Shown: positions 38,668 to 52,112, numbered from the stretch's first letter. The stretch is DNA of 64,000 nt from Nocardioides anomalus (GCF_011046535.1 NZ_CP049257.1:2108001-2172000), one strand, 5' to 3'. Notes: generated by a model not told the origin, from the sequence alone. Numbers and translations are program-made.

Positions 38668-39909
38668 ATGCGTGCGTGGACGGCCCCCGAGGTCCCTGAG
38701 CTCCCCGTGGCGGGACCGCCGGTGGTGCTCTTCGACACCGCGACGCAGACCGAGGTGGAGACCCGCCCCGACGGCCCGGCCCGGATGTACGTCTGCGGCA
38801 TCACGCCGTACGACGCCACGCACATGGGCCACGCCGCGACGTACGTCGGCTTCGACCTGCTCAACCGCGCGTGGCGCAACGCCGGGCACGAGGTCGTCTA
38901 CACCCAGAACATCACCGACGTGGACGACCCGCTGCTCGAGCGCGCGACCAAGGTCGGCGTGGACTGGACCGAGCTGGCCGAGCGCGAGACCGAGCTGTTC
39001 CGCCAGGACATGCAGGCCCTGCGCGTGCTCCCGCCCGACCACTACATCGGCGCGGTCGAGTCGATCCCGCTCGCCGTGGCCATGATCGAGCGCCTGCAGG
39101 AGAAGGGCGCGGTCTACCGGGTCGAGGACGACCTCTACTACTCCGTCACCGCCGACCCGGCCTTCGGCCAGGAGTCCGGCTACGACCGCGAGAAGATGCT
39201 CGCGCTGTTCGGTGAGCGCGGTGGCGACCCCGACCGGCCCGGCAAGAGGGACCCGCTCGACTGCGTCGTCTGGCGCGGTCCGCGCGAGGGCGAGCCGTCC
39301 TGGGACAGCCCGCTCGGCCCCGGGCGCCCCGGCTGGCACATCGAGTGCGCCGCCATCAGCCACGAGACCCTCGGCGTGGCTTTCGACGTCCAGGCCGGCG
39401 GCAGCGACCTGGTCTTCCCACACCACGAGATGTGCGCCGGCCACGCCCAGGTCGCCGACCCCTCCGGGCCGTTCGCCCAGGTGTACAGCCACGCCGGGAT
39501 GGTGGCCTACGACGGCGAGAAGATGTCGAAGTCCAAGGGCAACCTGGTCTTCGTCTCGGCGCTGCGCAACAGCGACGTCGACCCCATGGCCATCCGCCTG
39601 GTGCTGCTGCGCCACCACGTCCGCTCGGACTGGGAGTGGCTGGACAGCGAGCTCTGGGAGGCCGTCGACACGCTCGCCGACTGGCGACGCGCGCTGGCCC
39701 TCGGCGCCGGCGCCCCCGCCGAGCCGGTCGTCACCGAGGTGCTGGCCGCGCTGGCCGACGACCTCGACGCCCCGCGCGCCGTCGCCGCCGTCCAGGGCTG
39801 GGTGGACGCCACCCTCGGCGTCGCCGGTCACCTGGCCGACGCCAGCGACGAGAACGCGGCGCCGCAGGTCCACGCCGTCCTGGACGCGGCCCTGGGGCTC
39901 GCGCTGTAG
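38668..39909 (+). CDS. mshC: cysteine:GlcN-Ins ligase (mycothiol biosynthesis)
   Basis: A 413-residue ligase joining cysteine to glucosaminyl-inositol with ATP, the third enzymatic step of mycothiol synthesis. It is a paralogue of cysteinyl-tRNA synthetase. The zinc/cysteine site starts at [17 protein letters not shown] (near residues 40-56) with a HIGH-like HMGH, and HHEMCAGHA follows near 252. The KMSKS loop is at about 285 (EKMSKSKGN). The tRNA anticodon-binding domain of CysS is reduced, which with the ITPYDATH form identifies MshC. Mycothiol is the main thiol buffer of actinobacteria and fits the peroxide defence genes in this window. Confidence 0.94.
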   Translation: MRAWTAPEVPELPVAGPPVVLFDTATQTEVETRPDGPARMYVCGITPYDATHMGHAATYVGFDLLNRAWRNAGHEVVYTQNITDVDDPLLERATKVGVDWTELAERETELFRQDMQALRVLPPDHYIGAVESIPLAVAMIERLQEKGAVYRVEDDLYYSVTADPAFGQESGYDREKMLALFGERGGDPDRPGKRDPLDCVVWRGPREGEPSWDSPLGPGRPGWHIECAAISHETLGVAFDVQAGGSDLVFPHHEMCAGHAQVADPSGPFAQVYSHAGMVAYDGEKMSKSKGNLVFVSALRNSDVDPMAIRLVLLRHHVRSDWEWLDSELWEAVDTLADWRRALALGAGAPAEPVVTEVLAALADDLDAPRAVAAVQGWVDATLGVAGHLADASDENAAPQVHAVLDAALGLAL

Positions 39910-39912
39910 GAG

Positions 39913-40758
39913 CTACTCGCCCTGGCGCCGCTTGAGGTAGCGCTCGAACTCCCGGGCGATGGCCTCGCCCGAGGCCTCGGGGAGCTCGGTGGTGTCGCGG
40001 GTCTCCTCCAGCGAGCGGACGTACTCCGCGACGTCCTCGTCCTCCTCGGCCAGCTCGTCGACGCCGCGCTCCCACGCGCGGGCGTCCTCGGGCAGGTCGC
40101 CGAGAGGGATCGAGGCCTCGAGCAGGTCCTCGAGCTGGCCGAGCAGCGCGAGCGTGGCCTTGGGGCACGGCGGCTGGGCGACGTAGTGGGGGACCGCGGC
40201 CCAGTAGGACACCGCGGGGATGTCGAGCCGGCCGCAGGCGTCCTGGAGCACCCCGACGATGCCGGTCGGCCCCTCGTACGTCGACTCCTGCAGCTTGAGC
40301 CGGTCGACCAGCTCGGGCTCGGTGGCGGTGCCGGAGACGGGGATCGGCCGGGTGTGCGGGGTGTCGGCGAGCAGCGCGCCGAGGGTGACCACGAGCTGGC
40401 CGCCCAGGTCGTCGCAGGCGGCGAGAAGCTCGGCGCAGAACAGCCGCCACTTCATGTTCGGCTCGATGCCGCGCAGCAGGATGATGTCGCGGTCCAGGTC
40501 GGGCGGGGACGCGATGGCGATCTGGGTGCCGGGCCAGGTGACGCTGCGGTGGCCGGCGGGGTCGGTGCCGACCAGCGGCCGGTTGACCTGGAAGTCGTAG
40601 TACTCGTCCGGGTCGATGGCCCCGACGACCCGCGCGTTCCACACCCGCATGAGGTGGTCCACGGCCGAGGAGGCGGCGTCCGCGGCGTCGTTCCAGCCCT
40701 CGAACGCCGCGATGACGACGGGGTCCACCAGCTCGTGGACGTCGTCGAGCTCAATCAC
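39913..40758 (-). CDS. PAC2 family protein
   Basis: A 281-residue PAC2-domain protein, related to eukaryotic proteasome assembly chaperone 2 and to archaeal and actinobacterial homologues of unknown role. It starts with VIAAFEGWNDAADAASSAVDHL near residues 14-35. LLADTPHTRP and EPELVDRLKLQESTYEGPTGIVGVL (near 155-180) follow. The last 60 residues are acidic and helical. The bacterial function is unknown, although this genome does carry a proteasome. TAGACT 6 nt before the GTG supports the start. It diverges from metH. Confidence 0.9.
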   Translation of the reverse strand: MIELDDVHELVDPVVIAAFEGWNDAADAASSAVDHLMRVWNARVVGAIDPDEYYDFQVNRPLVGTDPAGHRSVTWPGTQIAIASPPDLDRDIILLRGIEPNMKWRLFCAELLAACDDLGGQLVVTLGALLADTPHTRPIPVSGTATEPELVDRLKLQESTYEGPTGIVGVLQDACGRLDIPAVSYWAAVPHYVAQPPCPKATLALLGQLEDLLEASIPLGDLPEDARAWERGVDELAEEDEDVAEYVRSLEETRDTTELPEASGEAIAREFERYLKRRQGE

Positions 40759-40764
40759 TCCTCG

Positions 40765-40770
40765 AGTCTA
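40765..40770 (-). promoter_or_regulatory. putative -10 box, PAC2 gene
   Basis: TAGACT on the minus strand ends 6 nt before the GTG at 40758, with CGAGGA between them. Confidence 0.45.
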
Positions 40771-40885
40771 GATCTGTGCCGTCAATTCGGGTCGCGGCGC
40801 CGCGCGGTGCCACCATTCGGATAGGCGTTCCACCAGGTGGACGCGGGTCCGTAGCGTGGGAACCGACCTCGGGGAGGAGTCCGGC

Positions 40886-44617
<3,732 letters not shown>

Positions 44618-44621
44618 GCCC

Positions 44622-45263
44622 GTGCAGGCGGTCCTCTGGGACATGGACGGGACGCTGGTCGACACCGAGCCGTACTGGATCGAGGTCGAGCACGGCATGG
44701 CCGCGAAGTACGGCGGCGAGTGGACCGACGCCGACGCCATGCAGATGGTCGGCAACAACCTGGTGGACTCCGGGCGCTACATGCAGCAGCGCTGGGGCGT
44801 CGACCTCACCCCCGAGCAGATCGTCGAGGAGCTCCTCGACGGGGTGGTGGCGATGGTGCAGTCCGACGTGCCCTGGCGTCCCGGCGCCCGGGAGCTGCTC
44901 GACGAGCTCGTGGCCGACGGCGTGAGGTGCGCGCTGGTCACCATGTCCTACGAGCGCTTCGTGGCCCCGATCCTGCGCCAGCTGCCGCCGGAGACCTTCC
45001 GGGTGGTGGTCACCGGCGACCAGGTCGAGTTCGGCAAGCCCCACCCGGAGCCCTACCTCACCGCCGCCGCCGCCCTCGGCGTCGAGCCCGGCGAGTGCGT
45101 GGCCATCGAGGACTCCAACACCGGCGCCAAGTCCGCGGAGGCCGCCGGCTGCACCGTGCTGGTGGTCCAGCACCACGTGCCGGTGCTCGAGGGCCCGCGC
45201 CGGGTCTTCCGCGACACGCTGGCCGGGATGGGCGTCGCCGACCTGCGCTCGCTGTCGGTCTAG
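44622..45263 (+). CDS. HAD-superfamily hydrolase, subfamily IA
   Basis: A 213-residue phosphatase/phosphomutase-like HAD protein. The nucleophile motif WDMDGTLVDTE is at residues 6-16, the motif II Thr is in CALVTMSYERF near 107, the motif III Lys lies in FGKPHPEPYLTAA near 137, and the motif IV acid is in CVAIEDSNTGAKSA near 164. A small helical cap spans residues 17-85, as in beta-phosphoglucomutase relatives. The substrate is unknown. It follows metH by 4 nt and is probably co-transcribed. Confidence 0.9.
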   Translation: MQAVLWDMDGTLVDTEPYWIEVEHGMAAKYGGEWTDADAMQMVGNNLVDSGRYMQQRWGVDLTPEQIVEELLDGVVAMVQSDVPWRPGARELLDELVADGVRCALVTMSYERFVAPILRQLPPETFRVVVTGDQVEFGKPHPEPYLTAAAALGVEPGECVAIEDSNTGAKSAEAAGCTVLVVQHHVPVLEGPRRVFRDTLAGMGVADLRSLSV

Positions 45264-45265
45264 GG

Positions 45266-46864
45266 CTACTGGCCCCGGCTGTCCGGGTCCACACCCGCGA
45301 AGCGCAGGAAGCCGGTGAGGTCGTAGCCCGACCCACCCGGACCGAGCGTCGGCGTCCACGACGGCTGCCGGTTGAGGTACGACGTGGGGTCGGCCAGCAG
45401 CAGCCCGAGCACGGTCTCGGCCACGATCCGCCCGCCGACCGGCCCGAGGAACTGGCCGTCGTTCACCAGGTCGGCCTCACGCAGGACGTAGAGCCACAGC
45501 GGCGTGGAGCGGTCCAGCCGGTGGCCGTACGCCGCGAGGTCGGCCAGGTCCGCCCGGGCGAGCGGCTCGACGCCGAGCTCGCGCGCCACCGCCTGCCCGC
45601 TGGGCAGCGACCAGGTGAGGTGCCGCAGCAGGGTGCGCTGGGGGAGGGCGGTCGGGCCGGGCGCGCCGGGGACGTGGGCGATGGCCGAGGTCGGCAGCGC
45701 GAACAGCGGCGTGGACAGCGTGGTGTCGATGACCTTGTTGGGTCGCACGTCCGCCGCGTGCGTGCCGCCGAAGTCGAAGAACGTCTGCCACCCGACGAAG
45801 CGCCGCGGCGCACGAAAGCCGCCGCGCAGGTCACCCGGGTCGCTCGCCGGGCCCTGCCCGTCCGGCACCACGACGCGGGAGTCGAAGACCAGGCCGAAGA
45901 ACGGGCTCCCGCCGTCGCCGGCCAGGTTGGCCCGGTAGGACGGGCGGACCATGCTGTGGCCGAAGCGGTACGCCGCGCCGGAGAACTCGACGGGCACCGC
46001 ACCGCCCTGCCGCGCGGCGTACGCCCGGGCGCCGTGGCGCAGCACCCGCCCCACGAGCCGGTCGCCAACGAAGTTCGGCAGCACCCGGTTGACCACCAGC
46101 CACTGCCAGTGCCACACGGTGAGCCCGCGGGCACGCTCGAAGCTGTCCTGCGGGTCCTCGCCGGCCACCCGGGTGGCGTCGACGGCCCGGTTGTGGAAGC
46201 ACAGGAACGCCGCGTGCAGGCCGCTCACGATGAGGTTGGAGTCGTTGCGCGGGTCGGCGACCACGGCCGAGCCGTCCGCGCGGCGCGGCAGGTCCTCGAA
46301 CTGCCCGCCGCTCTCCACCCGCAGCTTGACCGGGTCGGCCGGGTCGTAGAGCTCGCTCTGGGCCACCGGCCCCAGCCCGTAGACCGAGTCCAGGTCCAGC
46401 CGCGGCGAGCGCACGTTGGTGGTGCGACCCGGCTCGGTCGCCACCGCGAGCCGGGAGGTGGCGTCGAAGGTCAGGTCGTGGTCGAGGAACTGCCCGACGA
46501 AGGTCATCCCCGCCGTGTCGTGCGGGTTGTTGCGGTTGACCAGGCTCAGTGCCGGGTCGGTGATGAGCTTGACCGGACCGCCGTCCGGGCCGAACAGGTC
46601 GTCGCCCGCGTCGAGCGGTCCGCCGGGCGCGCCGATCGCCGTCAGCGCTGCGCGCAGGGACGCGGTGTTGTCGGCGAACGCCGGCAGCCGCGGGAACATC
46701 CGGCCGAACGTCGTCGGGTCACCGCCGCCGGCTGACCCGCCCCCCATCGGGCAGCCGCCGGCGGCGTGGGCCGTCCCGCTCGTCGTGGTGCGGGCCAGGG
46801 CGGCCGCCCCGACCCCGGAGGCCAGGCCCGCCTGGAGCAGGCGGCGGCGTGGGAGCTCGGCCAT
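45266..46864 (-). CDS. secreted heme peroxidase, animal peroxidase/cyclooxygenase-like
   Basis: A 532-residue protein of the animal heme peroxidase superfamily. A Tat-like signal (PRRRLLQAGLASGVGAAALA) covers about residues 5-24. Distal histidine is in FVGQFLDHDLTFD near 122-134, the catalytic Arg region follows, and the proximal histidine is in AYRFGHSMVRPSYRAN near 305-320. It is presumably exported folded with heme and oxidises phenolic, halide or lipid substrates outside the membrane; the substrate is unknown. GAGAGGA upstream of the ATG serves as the ribosome-binding site. Gene ends 2 nt from the convergent HAD gene. Confidence 0.88.
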   Translation of the reverse strand: MAELPRRRLLQAGLASGVGAAALARTTTSGTAHAAGGCPMGGGSAGGGDPTTFGRMFPRLPAFADNTASLRAALTAIGAPGGPLDAGDDLFGPDGGPVKLITDPALSLVNRNNPHDTAGMTFVGQFLDHDLTFDATSRLAVATEPGRTTNVRSPRLDLDSVYGLGPVAQSELYDPADPVKLRVESGGQFEDLPRRADGSAVVADPRNDSNLIVSGLHAAFLCFHNRAVDATRVAGEDPQDSFERARGLTVWHWQWLVVNRVLPNFVGDRLVGRVLRHGARAYAARQGGAVPVEFSGAAYRFGHSMVRPSYRANLAGDGGSPFFGLVFDSRVVVPDGQGPASDPGDLRGGFRAPRRFVGWQTFFDFGGTHAADVRPNKVIDTTLSTPLFALPTSAIAHVPGAPGPTALPQRTLLRHLTWSLPSGQAVARELGVEPLARADLADLAAYGHRLDRSTPLWLYVLREADLVNDGQFLGPVGGRIVAETVLGLLLADPTSYLNRQPSWTPTLGPGGSGYDLTGFLRFAGVDPDSRGQ

Positions 46865-46948
46865 GGACGTTCCTCTCGACGCATCCCCGCGCGGTCAGGT
46901 CGAGAGCGAGGAGCGCCGACGAGCTGAGCCTGATACGTCAAGAGGGGC

Positions 46949-47812
46949 TCAGCTGCCCCGCAGTCGCCTCCGCAGCCGGCGCCAGCGCCGCCGCACGTCC
47001 CGACGGAGCCGGGTCCAGCGGGTCGGCGGCGCGGGCATGGGCAGCACCTGGCCGCCGAAGGCCGGGCAGTGGGCCTTGTAGTCGCACCAGTCGCACTGGC
47101 GGCCGGGGCTGGGCTCGAAGACGCCGGTGCGCCGCGACTCCTCGATGGCGGCCCAGATCGCGTCGACCTTGCGCTCGGTGGCCAGCAGGTCCTGCTCGTC
47201 GGGCTCGTAGCGGACCATCTCGGAGGTCTCGCCGAGGTAGACCAGCTGGAGCATGGACGGCACGACCCCGCGGCTGCGCCACAGCACGAGCGCGTAGAGC
47301 CGCAGCTGGAACAGCGCCTTCTGCTCGAAGCCCTCGCGGACGGCCGACGCGGTCTTGTAGTCCACGATGCGCAGCGACCCGTCGGGCGCCTGGTCGAGCC
47401 GGTCGATGACGCCGCGCAGGGTGAGCCCGGAGGGCAGGGTGGCCTCGACCCACGCCTCGCGCTCGGCCGGCTCGAGGCGGGTCGGGTCCTCCAGGACGAA
47501 CCAACGGTCGATGACCTCGTGGGCCGAGGCCAGCCAGGTCGGCTCGTCGAGGGTCGCGGCCACGTCGCGCACCTGCGCGGAACGCGCGCGGAGCGCCTCC
47601 CAGGCCGGGTCGACCAGGGCGTGGGCGGCGGCCGGGGTCCGCTCCGGCGCGGGCAGGTCGAAGATGTCCTCGAGGACCTGGTGGACCAGCGTCCCGCGCA
47701 CCGCGTCGGGCGAGGAGGAGCTGGGCAGCCGGTCGATGGTGCGGTAGCGGAACAGCAGCGGGCAGGACAGGAAGTCGCCCGCGCGGCTGGGGGAGAGCGC
47801 GGCACCGACCAT
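46949..47812 (-). CDS. RecB-family exonuclease (PD-(D/E)XK, Fe-S type)
   Basis: A 287-residue Cas4/AddB-C-terminal-like nuclease. The N-terminal segment is ALSPSRAGDFLSCPLLFRYR, with the first cluster Cys near residue 17. The catalytic motifs are GVIDRLDQ near 140 and LRIVDYKTAS near 150-159. A C-terminal RQCDWCDYKAHCPAF near 245-259 supplies three further Cys for an iron-sulfur cluster. A very basic arginine-rich tail ends the protein. It is typically encoded next to the M50 protease gene in actinobacteria. The ATG at 47812 follows a TAGCGT box by 7 nt. Confidence 0.9.
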   Translation of the reverse strand: MVGAALSPSRAGDFLSCPLLFRYRTIDRLPSSSSPDAVRGTLVHQVLEDIFDLPAPERTPAAAHALVDPAWEALRARSAQVRDVAATLDEPTWLASAHEVIDRWFVLEDPTRLEPAEREAWVEATLPSGLTLRGVIDRLDQAPDGSLRIVDYKTASAVREGFEQKALFQLRLYALVLWRSRGVVPSMLQLVYLGETSEMVRYEPDEQDLLATERKVDAIWAAIEESRRTGVFEPSPGRQCDWCDYKAHCPAFGGQVLPMPAPPTRWTRLRRDVRRRWRRLRRRLRGS

Positions 47813-47819
47813 GAGCGGC

Positions 47820-47825
47820 ACGCTA
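47820..47825 (-). promoter_or_regulatory. putative -10 box, RecB-like nuclease gene
   Basis: TAGCGT on the minus strand ends 7 nt before the ATG at 47812. Confidence 0.45.
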
Positions 47826-47850
47826 GCCGGGGCCACGGACAGCGGTCGGA

Positions 47851-47856
47851 TAGCGT
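47851..47856 (+). promoter_or_regulatory. putative -10 box, M50 protease gene
   Basis: TAGCGT ends exactly 6 nt before the GTG at 47863. With the opposing box at 47820-47825 it makes a divergent leaderless promoter pair. Confidence 0.45.
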
Positions 47857-47862
47857 TCGGGT

Positions 47863-49008
47863 GTGTCCGGCACCCAGGCGAGCCCCAAGGCGCCGCGCCC
47901 GGCGGGCACCATCAAGATCGGCACCCTGGCCGGCAGCGACGTGCTGGTCTCCTCCTCGTGGTTCGTGATCGCGGCCATCATCGCGGTGGCGGTCGCCCCG
48001 CGCGCGGAGGAGGCGCACCCCGGCCTGGGCGCGTGGGCGTACGTCGCGGGCTTCGTCTTCGCCGTCGTCCTCTACGGCTCGGTGCTGCTGCACGAGGCCT
48101 CGCACGCCTACGTCGCGCGGCACTACGGCTTCCCGGTCACCGCCATCACGCTGCACTTCCTGGGCGGGCTGACCTCGATCGACGCCGAGGCCAAGAAGCC
48201 GCGCCAGGAGTTCTGGATCGCCGTGGTCGGCCCGCTGACCAGCCTCGCGGTCGGGTTCGCCGCGCTCGGCCTGTGGTTCGTCGTGCCCGACGGCCTGCTG
48301 CTCCTGGTCATCGAGGGCCTGGCCTTCGGCAACCTGATGGTGGGCGCGCTCAACCTGGTGCCGGGCCTGCCGCTCGACGGCGGCCGGGTGCTGAAGTCCG
48401 CGGTCTGGCAGGCCACCGGGAGCGTCCACCGCGGCACGGTCGTCGCCGCGTGGGGCGGCCGGGTGACCGCGATCGCGGTGCTGCTCTGGCCGTTCCTGCG
48501 CCGCGCGCTGTTCGGCATCGACCCCCAGCTGTTCGACCTGATCCTGGCCTTCGTCATCGCCTTCTTCCTCTGGAACGGCGCCAGCGCGTCGCTGCAGTCC
48601 GCGCGCATCCGCCGCCGGCTGCCCGCCCTCGTGGCCCGCCGCCTGGCCCGCCCCGCCCTGTCGGTCCCCGAGGACCTCCCGCTCGCCGAGGCCGTGCGCC
48701 GCGCGCAGGAGGCAGCCGCGACCGCCATCGTCACCGTGACCAGCGCCGGACGCCCGGTCGGGGTGGTCAACGAGGCGGCGCTGGCCGCGACACCGGAGGA
48801 GCGCCGGCCCTGGCTGGCCACGTCCACCGTCGCCCGCAGCGTCGACGACGGCCTCACCCTGCCCGTCGGCCTGGCCGGCGAGGACCTGGTCCGCGCCATG
48901 AACCGCGCCCCCGCCTCGGAGTACCTCCTCGTCGAGGACGACGGCTCGGTCTTCGGCGTCCTCACCACCGCCGACGTCGACCGCGCCTTCCGCGAGGTCC
49001 CCGCATGA
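47863..49008 (+). CDS. site-2 protease family (M50) metalloprotease with CBS domains
   Basis: A 381-residue intramembrane metalloprotease. Membrane segments surround the zinc motif His77-Glu78-x-x-His81 (LLHEASHAYVA), and the third ligand Asp is in NLVPGLPLDGGRVL near 165-178. Two CBS-like segments occupy about residues 265-381 and may sense nucleotides. The family cleaves membrane-bound substrates such as anti-sigma factors; the target here is unknown. It overlaps trmI by 4 nt (ATGA). Confidence 0.92.
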   Translation: MSGTQASPKAPRPAGTIKIGTLAGSDVLVSSSWFVIAAIIAVAVAPRAEEAHPGLGAWAYVAGFVFAVVLYGSVLLHEASHAYVARHYGFPVTAITLHFLGGLTSIDAEAKKPRQEFWIAVVGPLTSLAVGFAALGLWFVVPDGLLLLVIEGLAFGNLMVGALNLVPGLPLDGGRVLKSAVWQATGSVHRGTVVAAWGGRVTAIAVLLWPFLRRALFGIDPQLFDLILAFVIAFFLWNGASASLQSARIRRRLPALVARRLARPALSVPEDLPLAEAVRRAQEAAATAIVTVTSAGRPVGVVNEAALAATPEERRPWLATSTVARSVDDGLTLPVGLAGEDLVRAMNRAPASEYLLVEDDGSVFGVLTTADVDRAFREVPA

Positions 49009-49955
49009 CCCAGGAGACGGGCGGGGGCACGGAGCCGGGCACCGAGGACTGGTCGGGCGTGCACCGCGGACCCCTGCGCCCCGGCGAGTGGGTGCGGCTC
49101 ATCGACAGCAAGGGCCGCAAGCACAACTTCTGCCTCGAGGCGGGCAAGCGCTTCTTCTCCAACAAGGGCCACCTCGAGCACGACGAGCTCCTCGGCCGCG
49201 AGGAGGGCTTCACCGTCAAGTCCTCCGGCGGCGGCGAGTACCTCGTGTTCCGGCCGCTGCTCTCGGAGTTCGTCATCTCGATGCCGCGCGGCGCCGCGGT
49301 CGTCTACCCCAAGGACTCCGCCCAGATCATCGCCATGGCCGACGTCTTCCCGGGCGCGCACGTGGTCGAGGCCGGCGTGGGCTCCGGGGCGCTCACCTGC
49401 TCCCTGCTGCGCGCGGTGGGCCCGACCGGGCGGGTCTCCTCCTTCGAGCGGCGCGAGGAGTTCGCCGACGTCGCCCGCCGCAACGTCATCCAGTTCTTCG
49501 GCGGCGACCACCCCGCCTGGTCGCTGCGGGTCGGCGACCTGGCCGAGGAGCTGCCCCGCTCCGGCGAGCGGGCCGACCGGATCATCCTCGACATGCTGGC
49601 GCCCTGGGAGTGCCTCGAGGCGGCCGCCGACGCGCTGCGCCCCGGCGGCATCGTCTGCGCGTACGTCGCCACGACGACCCAGCTGAGCCGCTTCGTCGAG
49701 ACCGTGCGCCTGCACGGCGGCTTCACCGAACCCGCCGCCTGGGAGTCGCTGGTCCGCGACTGGCACGTCGAGGGCCTCGCGGTCCGGCCCGGCCACGCCA
49801 TGATCGGGCACACGGCGTTCCTCGTCACCGCCCGCCGGATGGCACCGGGGGAGAGGACGCTGCTCAAGAAGCGCCGCCCGGCGCCCGGCGCCTACGGCCC
49901 GGACTACCAGGGCCCGCGCCCGCCCGGCGTACCCGTCGAGGACCCGGAGAGCTGA
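49005..49955 (+). CDS. trmI: tRNA (adenine-N1-)-methyltransferase TrmI
   Basis: A 316-residue SAM-dependent enzyme that makes m1A58 in tRNA. An N-terminal beta domain (PLRPGEWVRLIDSKGRKHNFCLE near residues 24-46) precedes the Rossmann methyltransferase with SAM motif VVEAGVGSGALTCSLLRAVG near 122-141. DRIILDMLAPWECLEAA is near 190, the substrate-pocket region. It is conserved immediately upstream of the proteasome ATPase gene in actinobacteria. Confidence 0.93.
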   Translation: MTQETGGGTEPGTEDWSGVHRGPLRPGEWVRLIDSKGRKHNFCLEAGKRFFSNKGHLEHDELLGREEGFTVKSSGGGEYLVFRPLLSEFVISMPRGAAVVYPKDSAQIIAMADVFPGAHVVEAGVGSGALTCSLLRAVGPTGRVSSFERREEFADVARRNVIQFFGGDHPAWSLRVGDLAEELPRSGERADRIILDMLAPWECLEAAADALRPGGIVCAYVATTTQLSRFVETVRLHGGFTEPAAWESLVRDWHVEGLAVRPGHAMIGHTAFLVTARRMAPGERTLLKKRRPAPGAYGPDYQGPRPPGVPVEDPES

Positions 49956-49957
49956 GC

Positions 49958-49984
49958 GCAACAGCGGGGCAACCTGCTGGCAAC
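49958..49984. repeat. three GCAAC repeats with 11-bp period
   Basis: GCAAC occurs at 49958-49962, 49969-49973 and 49980-49984, so the copies are on the same helix face, about 70 bp upstream of the mpa/arc -10 box. It is a possible activator or regulator site. Confidence 0.4.
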
Positions 49985-50028
49985 CGGCACGGTGTTCATT
50001 TCGTGACCAACACCGCGTGGACTTCCGC

Positions 50029-50056
50029 TTGGTGGACGAGTTTGCGCGAGTAGGGT
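50029..50056 (+). promoter_or_regulatory. putative promoter of mpa/arc
   Basis: TTGGTG (50029-50034), a 16-bp spacer and TAGGGT (50051-50056) lie upstream. The predicted transcript has a short leader with an AGGAGGT ribosome-binding site 7 nt before the ATG, unlike the leaderless neighbours. Confidence 0.45.
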
Positions 50057-50083
50057 CGAAAGCACCCACAGGAGGTGACACCC

Positions 50084-51832
50084 ATGACTGCCTACGACGG
50101 TTCCACGGGCGGCCGCAGTGCCGAGGAGCTCACGAGCCAGGTGCGCTTCCTCGAGGCCGAGGTCGCCGACCTGCGCCGCCGCCTCAACGAGGCGCCCACC
50201 GGCTCGCGCGGGCTCGAGCTCCGGCTCGCCGACGCGCAGCGCTCGCTGGCCGCCGTGACCAGCCAGAACGAGCGGCTGGCCGGCACCCTGCGCGAGGCGC
50301 GCGACCAGATCACCAAGCTCAAGGAGGAGGTCGACCGGCTGGCCCAGCCGCCGGCCGGCTTCGGCACCTTCCTGGCCCGCAACGACGACGACTCCATCGA
50401 CGTGTTCACCGGCGGGCGCAAGCTGCGGGTGAACGTCAGCCCCAGCGTCGACCTCGACACCCTCCAGAAGGGGCAGGAGGTCATGCTCAACGAGGCGCTG
50501 AACGTCGTGGCGGCGCTGGAGTTCGAGAAGGCCGGCGAGGTCGTGATGTTCAAGGAGCTGCTCGCCGACGGCGACCGCGCCCTGGTCATCGCCAGCGCCG
50601 ACGAGGAGCGCGTGGTGCGCCTGGCCGAGCCGCTCAAGCAGGACACCATCCGCGCCGGCGACTCGCTGCTGCTCGACCCCCGTGCGGGCTACGTCTACGA
50701 GAAGGTCCCGAAGTCCGAGGTCGAGGAGCTGGTCCTCGAGGAGGTCCCGGACATCGCCTACGAGTCGATCGGTGGCCTCAAGGGCCAGATCGAGACCATC
50801 CAGGACGCCGTCGAGCTGCCCTACCTGCACCCCGAGCTGTTCAAGGAGCACGAGCTCAAGCCGCCCAAGGGCGTGCTGCTCTACGGCCCGCCCGGCTGCG
50901 GCAAGACCCTCATCGCCAAGGCCGTGGCCAACAGCCTGGCCAAGAAGGTCGCGGCCAAGACCGGCCAGGAGGGCAAGTCCTACTTCCTCAACATCAAGGG
51001 CCCCGAGCTGCTCAACAAGTACGTCGGCGAGACCGAGCGCCACATCCGCCTGGTCTTCCAGCGGGCCCGGGAGAAGGCCAGCGAGGGCACGCCCGTCATC
51101 GTGTTCTTCGACGAGATGGACTCGCTGTTCCGCACCCGTGGCTCGGGCGTCTCCTCCGACGTGGAGAACACCATCGTCCCGCAGCTGCTGAGCGAGATCG
51201 ACGGTGTCGAGCTGCTGGAGAACGTCCTGGTCATCGGCGCCTCCAACCGCGAGGACATGATCGACCCCGCGATCCTGCGCCCCGGGCGCCTCGACGTGAA
51301 GATCAAGATCGAGCGGCCCGACGCCGAGTCCGCGCGCGACATCTTCAGCAAGTACCTCACCACCACGCTGCCCCTGCACGCCGACGACCTCGGCGAGTTC
51401 GGCGGCGACCGCGACGCCACGGTCAACGCGATGATCCAGGCCACCGTCGAGCGGATGTACACCGAGACCGAGGAGAACCGCTTCCTCGAGGTGACCTACG
51501 CCAACGGCGACAAGGAGGTCCTGTACTTCAAGGACTTCAACTCCGGCGCGATGATCCAGAACATCGTCGACCGGGCCAAGAAGATGGCCATCAAGGACTT
51601 CCTCGACCTCCAGCAGCACGGGCTGCGCGTCTCGCACCTGCTCCAGGCCTGCGTGGACGAGTTCAAGGAGAACGAGGACCTCCCCAACACCACCAACCCC
51701 GACGACTGGGCCCGGATCTCCGGCAAGAAGGGCGAGCGGATCGTCTTCATCCGCACGCTCATCACCGGCAAGCAGGGCACCGAGCCCGGCCGCTCGATCG
51801 ACACCGTCCCCAACACCGGCCAGTACCTCTAG
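50084..51832 (+). CDS. mpa: proteasome-associated AAA ATPase (Mpa/ARC)
   Basis: A 582-residue hexameric unfoldase that binds Pup-tagged proteins and feeds them to the 20S proteasome. An N-terminal coiled coil covers residues of about 10-90 ([19 protein letters not shown] onward), for Pup binding. Two OB domains follow, then the AAA module with Walker A GPPGCGKT near 268-275 and Walker [11 protein letters not shown] near 342. The C-terminus ends in GQYL, the Tyr-containing gate-opening motif. It is the first proteasome-system gene of the locus. Confidence 0.96.
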   Translation: MTAYDGSTGGRSAEELTSQVRFLEAEVADLRRRLNEAPTGSRGLELRLADAQRSLAAVTSQNERLAGTLREARDQITKLKEEVDRLAQPPAGFGTFLARNDDDSIDVFTGGRKLRVNVSPSVDLDTLQKGQEVMLNEALNVVAALEFEKAGEVVMFKELLADGDRALVIASADEERVVRLAEPLKQDTIRAGDSLLLDPRAGYVYEKVPKSEVEELVLEEVPDIAYESIGGLKGQIETIQDAVELPYLHPELFKEHELKPPKGVLLYGPPGCGKTLIAKAVANSLAKKVAAKTGQEGKSYFLNIKGPELLNKYVGETERHIRLVFQRAREKASEGTPVIVFFDEMDSLFRTRGSGVSSDVENTIVPQLLSEIDGVELLENVLVIGASNREDMIDPAILRPGRLDVKIKIERPDAESARDIFSKYLTTTLPLHADDLGEFGGDRDATVNAMIQATVERMYTETEENRFLEVTYANGDKEVLYFKDFNSGAMIQNIVDRAKKMAIKDFLDLQQHGLRVSHLLQACVDEFKENEDLPNTTNPDDWARISGKKGERIVFIRTLITGKQGTEPGRSIDTVPNTGQYL

Positions 51833-51932
51833 TCCGGAACCTTCTCCCGCCGTACGCCGAAGCGAAGGCCTAGTCTGGGAACTCCTGACGGCGCTCGCGC
51901 GTCGGAAGGGGACAACCCGTCTGGGAGGCGTC

Positions 51933-52112
51933 GTGGTCGCACTGCTGGTGGTCGTCGGGATCCTCGTCGTGGTCGGCGCGCTCGGCTGGTGGGGCTCTCG
52001 CCGGTCCAGGCGTCAGCTCCCCGGCCCCGGGAACGCGCAGGACTCGGCCCGCGGCGAGGCCTACCTCCGCGGGCAGCAGCACCACGTGGACGACCTGGGC
52101 CCGCACCTGTGA
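51933..52112 (+). CDS. small single-pass membrane protein (first of three)
   Basis: A 59-residue protein with one N-terminal transmembrane segment (VALLVVVGILVVVGALGWWG), a basic stop-transfer cluster (SRRSRRQ) and a polar tail ending in EAYLRGQQHHVDDLGPHL. GGGAGG lies 4 nt before the GTG. It overlaps the next small gene by 4 nt (GTGA). All three small genes share a GxWW/AWW motif at the end of the membrane helix, and a tail Tyr-x-Arg is shared with the third, so they look paralogous. No known family is recognised. Confidence 0.75.
   Translation: MVALLVVVGILVVVGALGWWGSRRSRRQLPGPGNAQDSARGEAYLRGQQHHVDDLGPHL

Noticed and set aside
40759..40885. Possible cobalamin or SAM riboswitch before metH
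   Set aside because: The 127-nt gap has none of the conserved blocks I know for the cobalamin, SAM-I or SAM-IV classes. It contains a TAGCGT box and a GGAGGAG ribosome-binding site.
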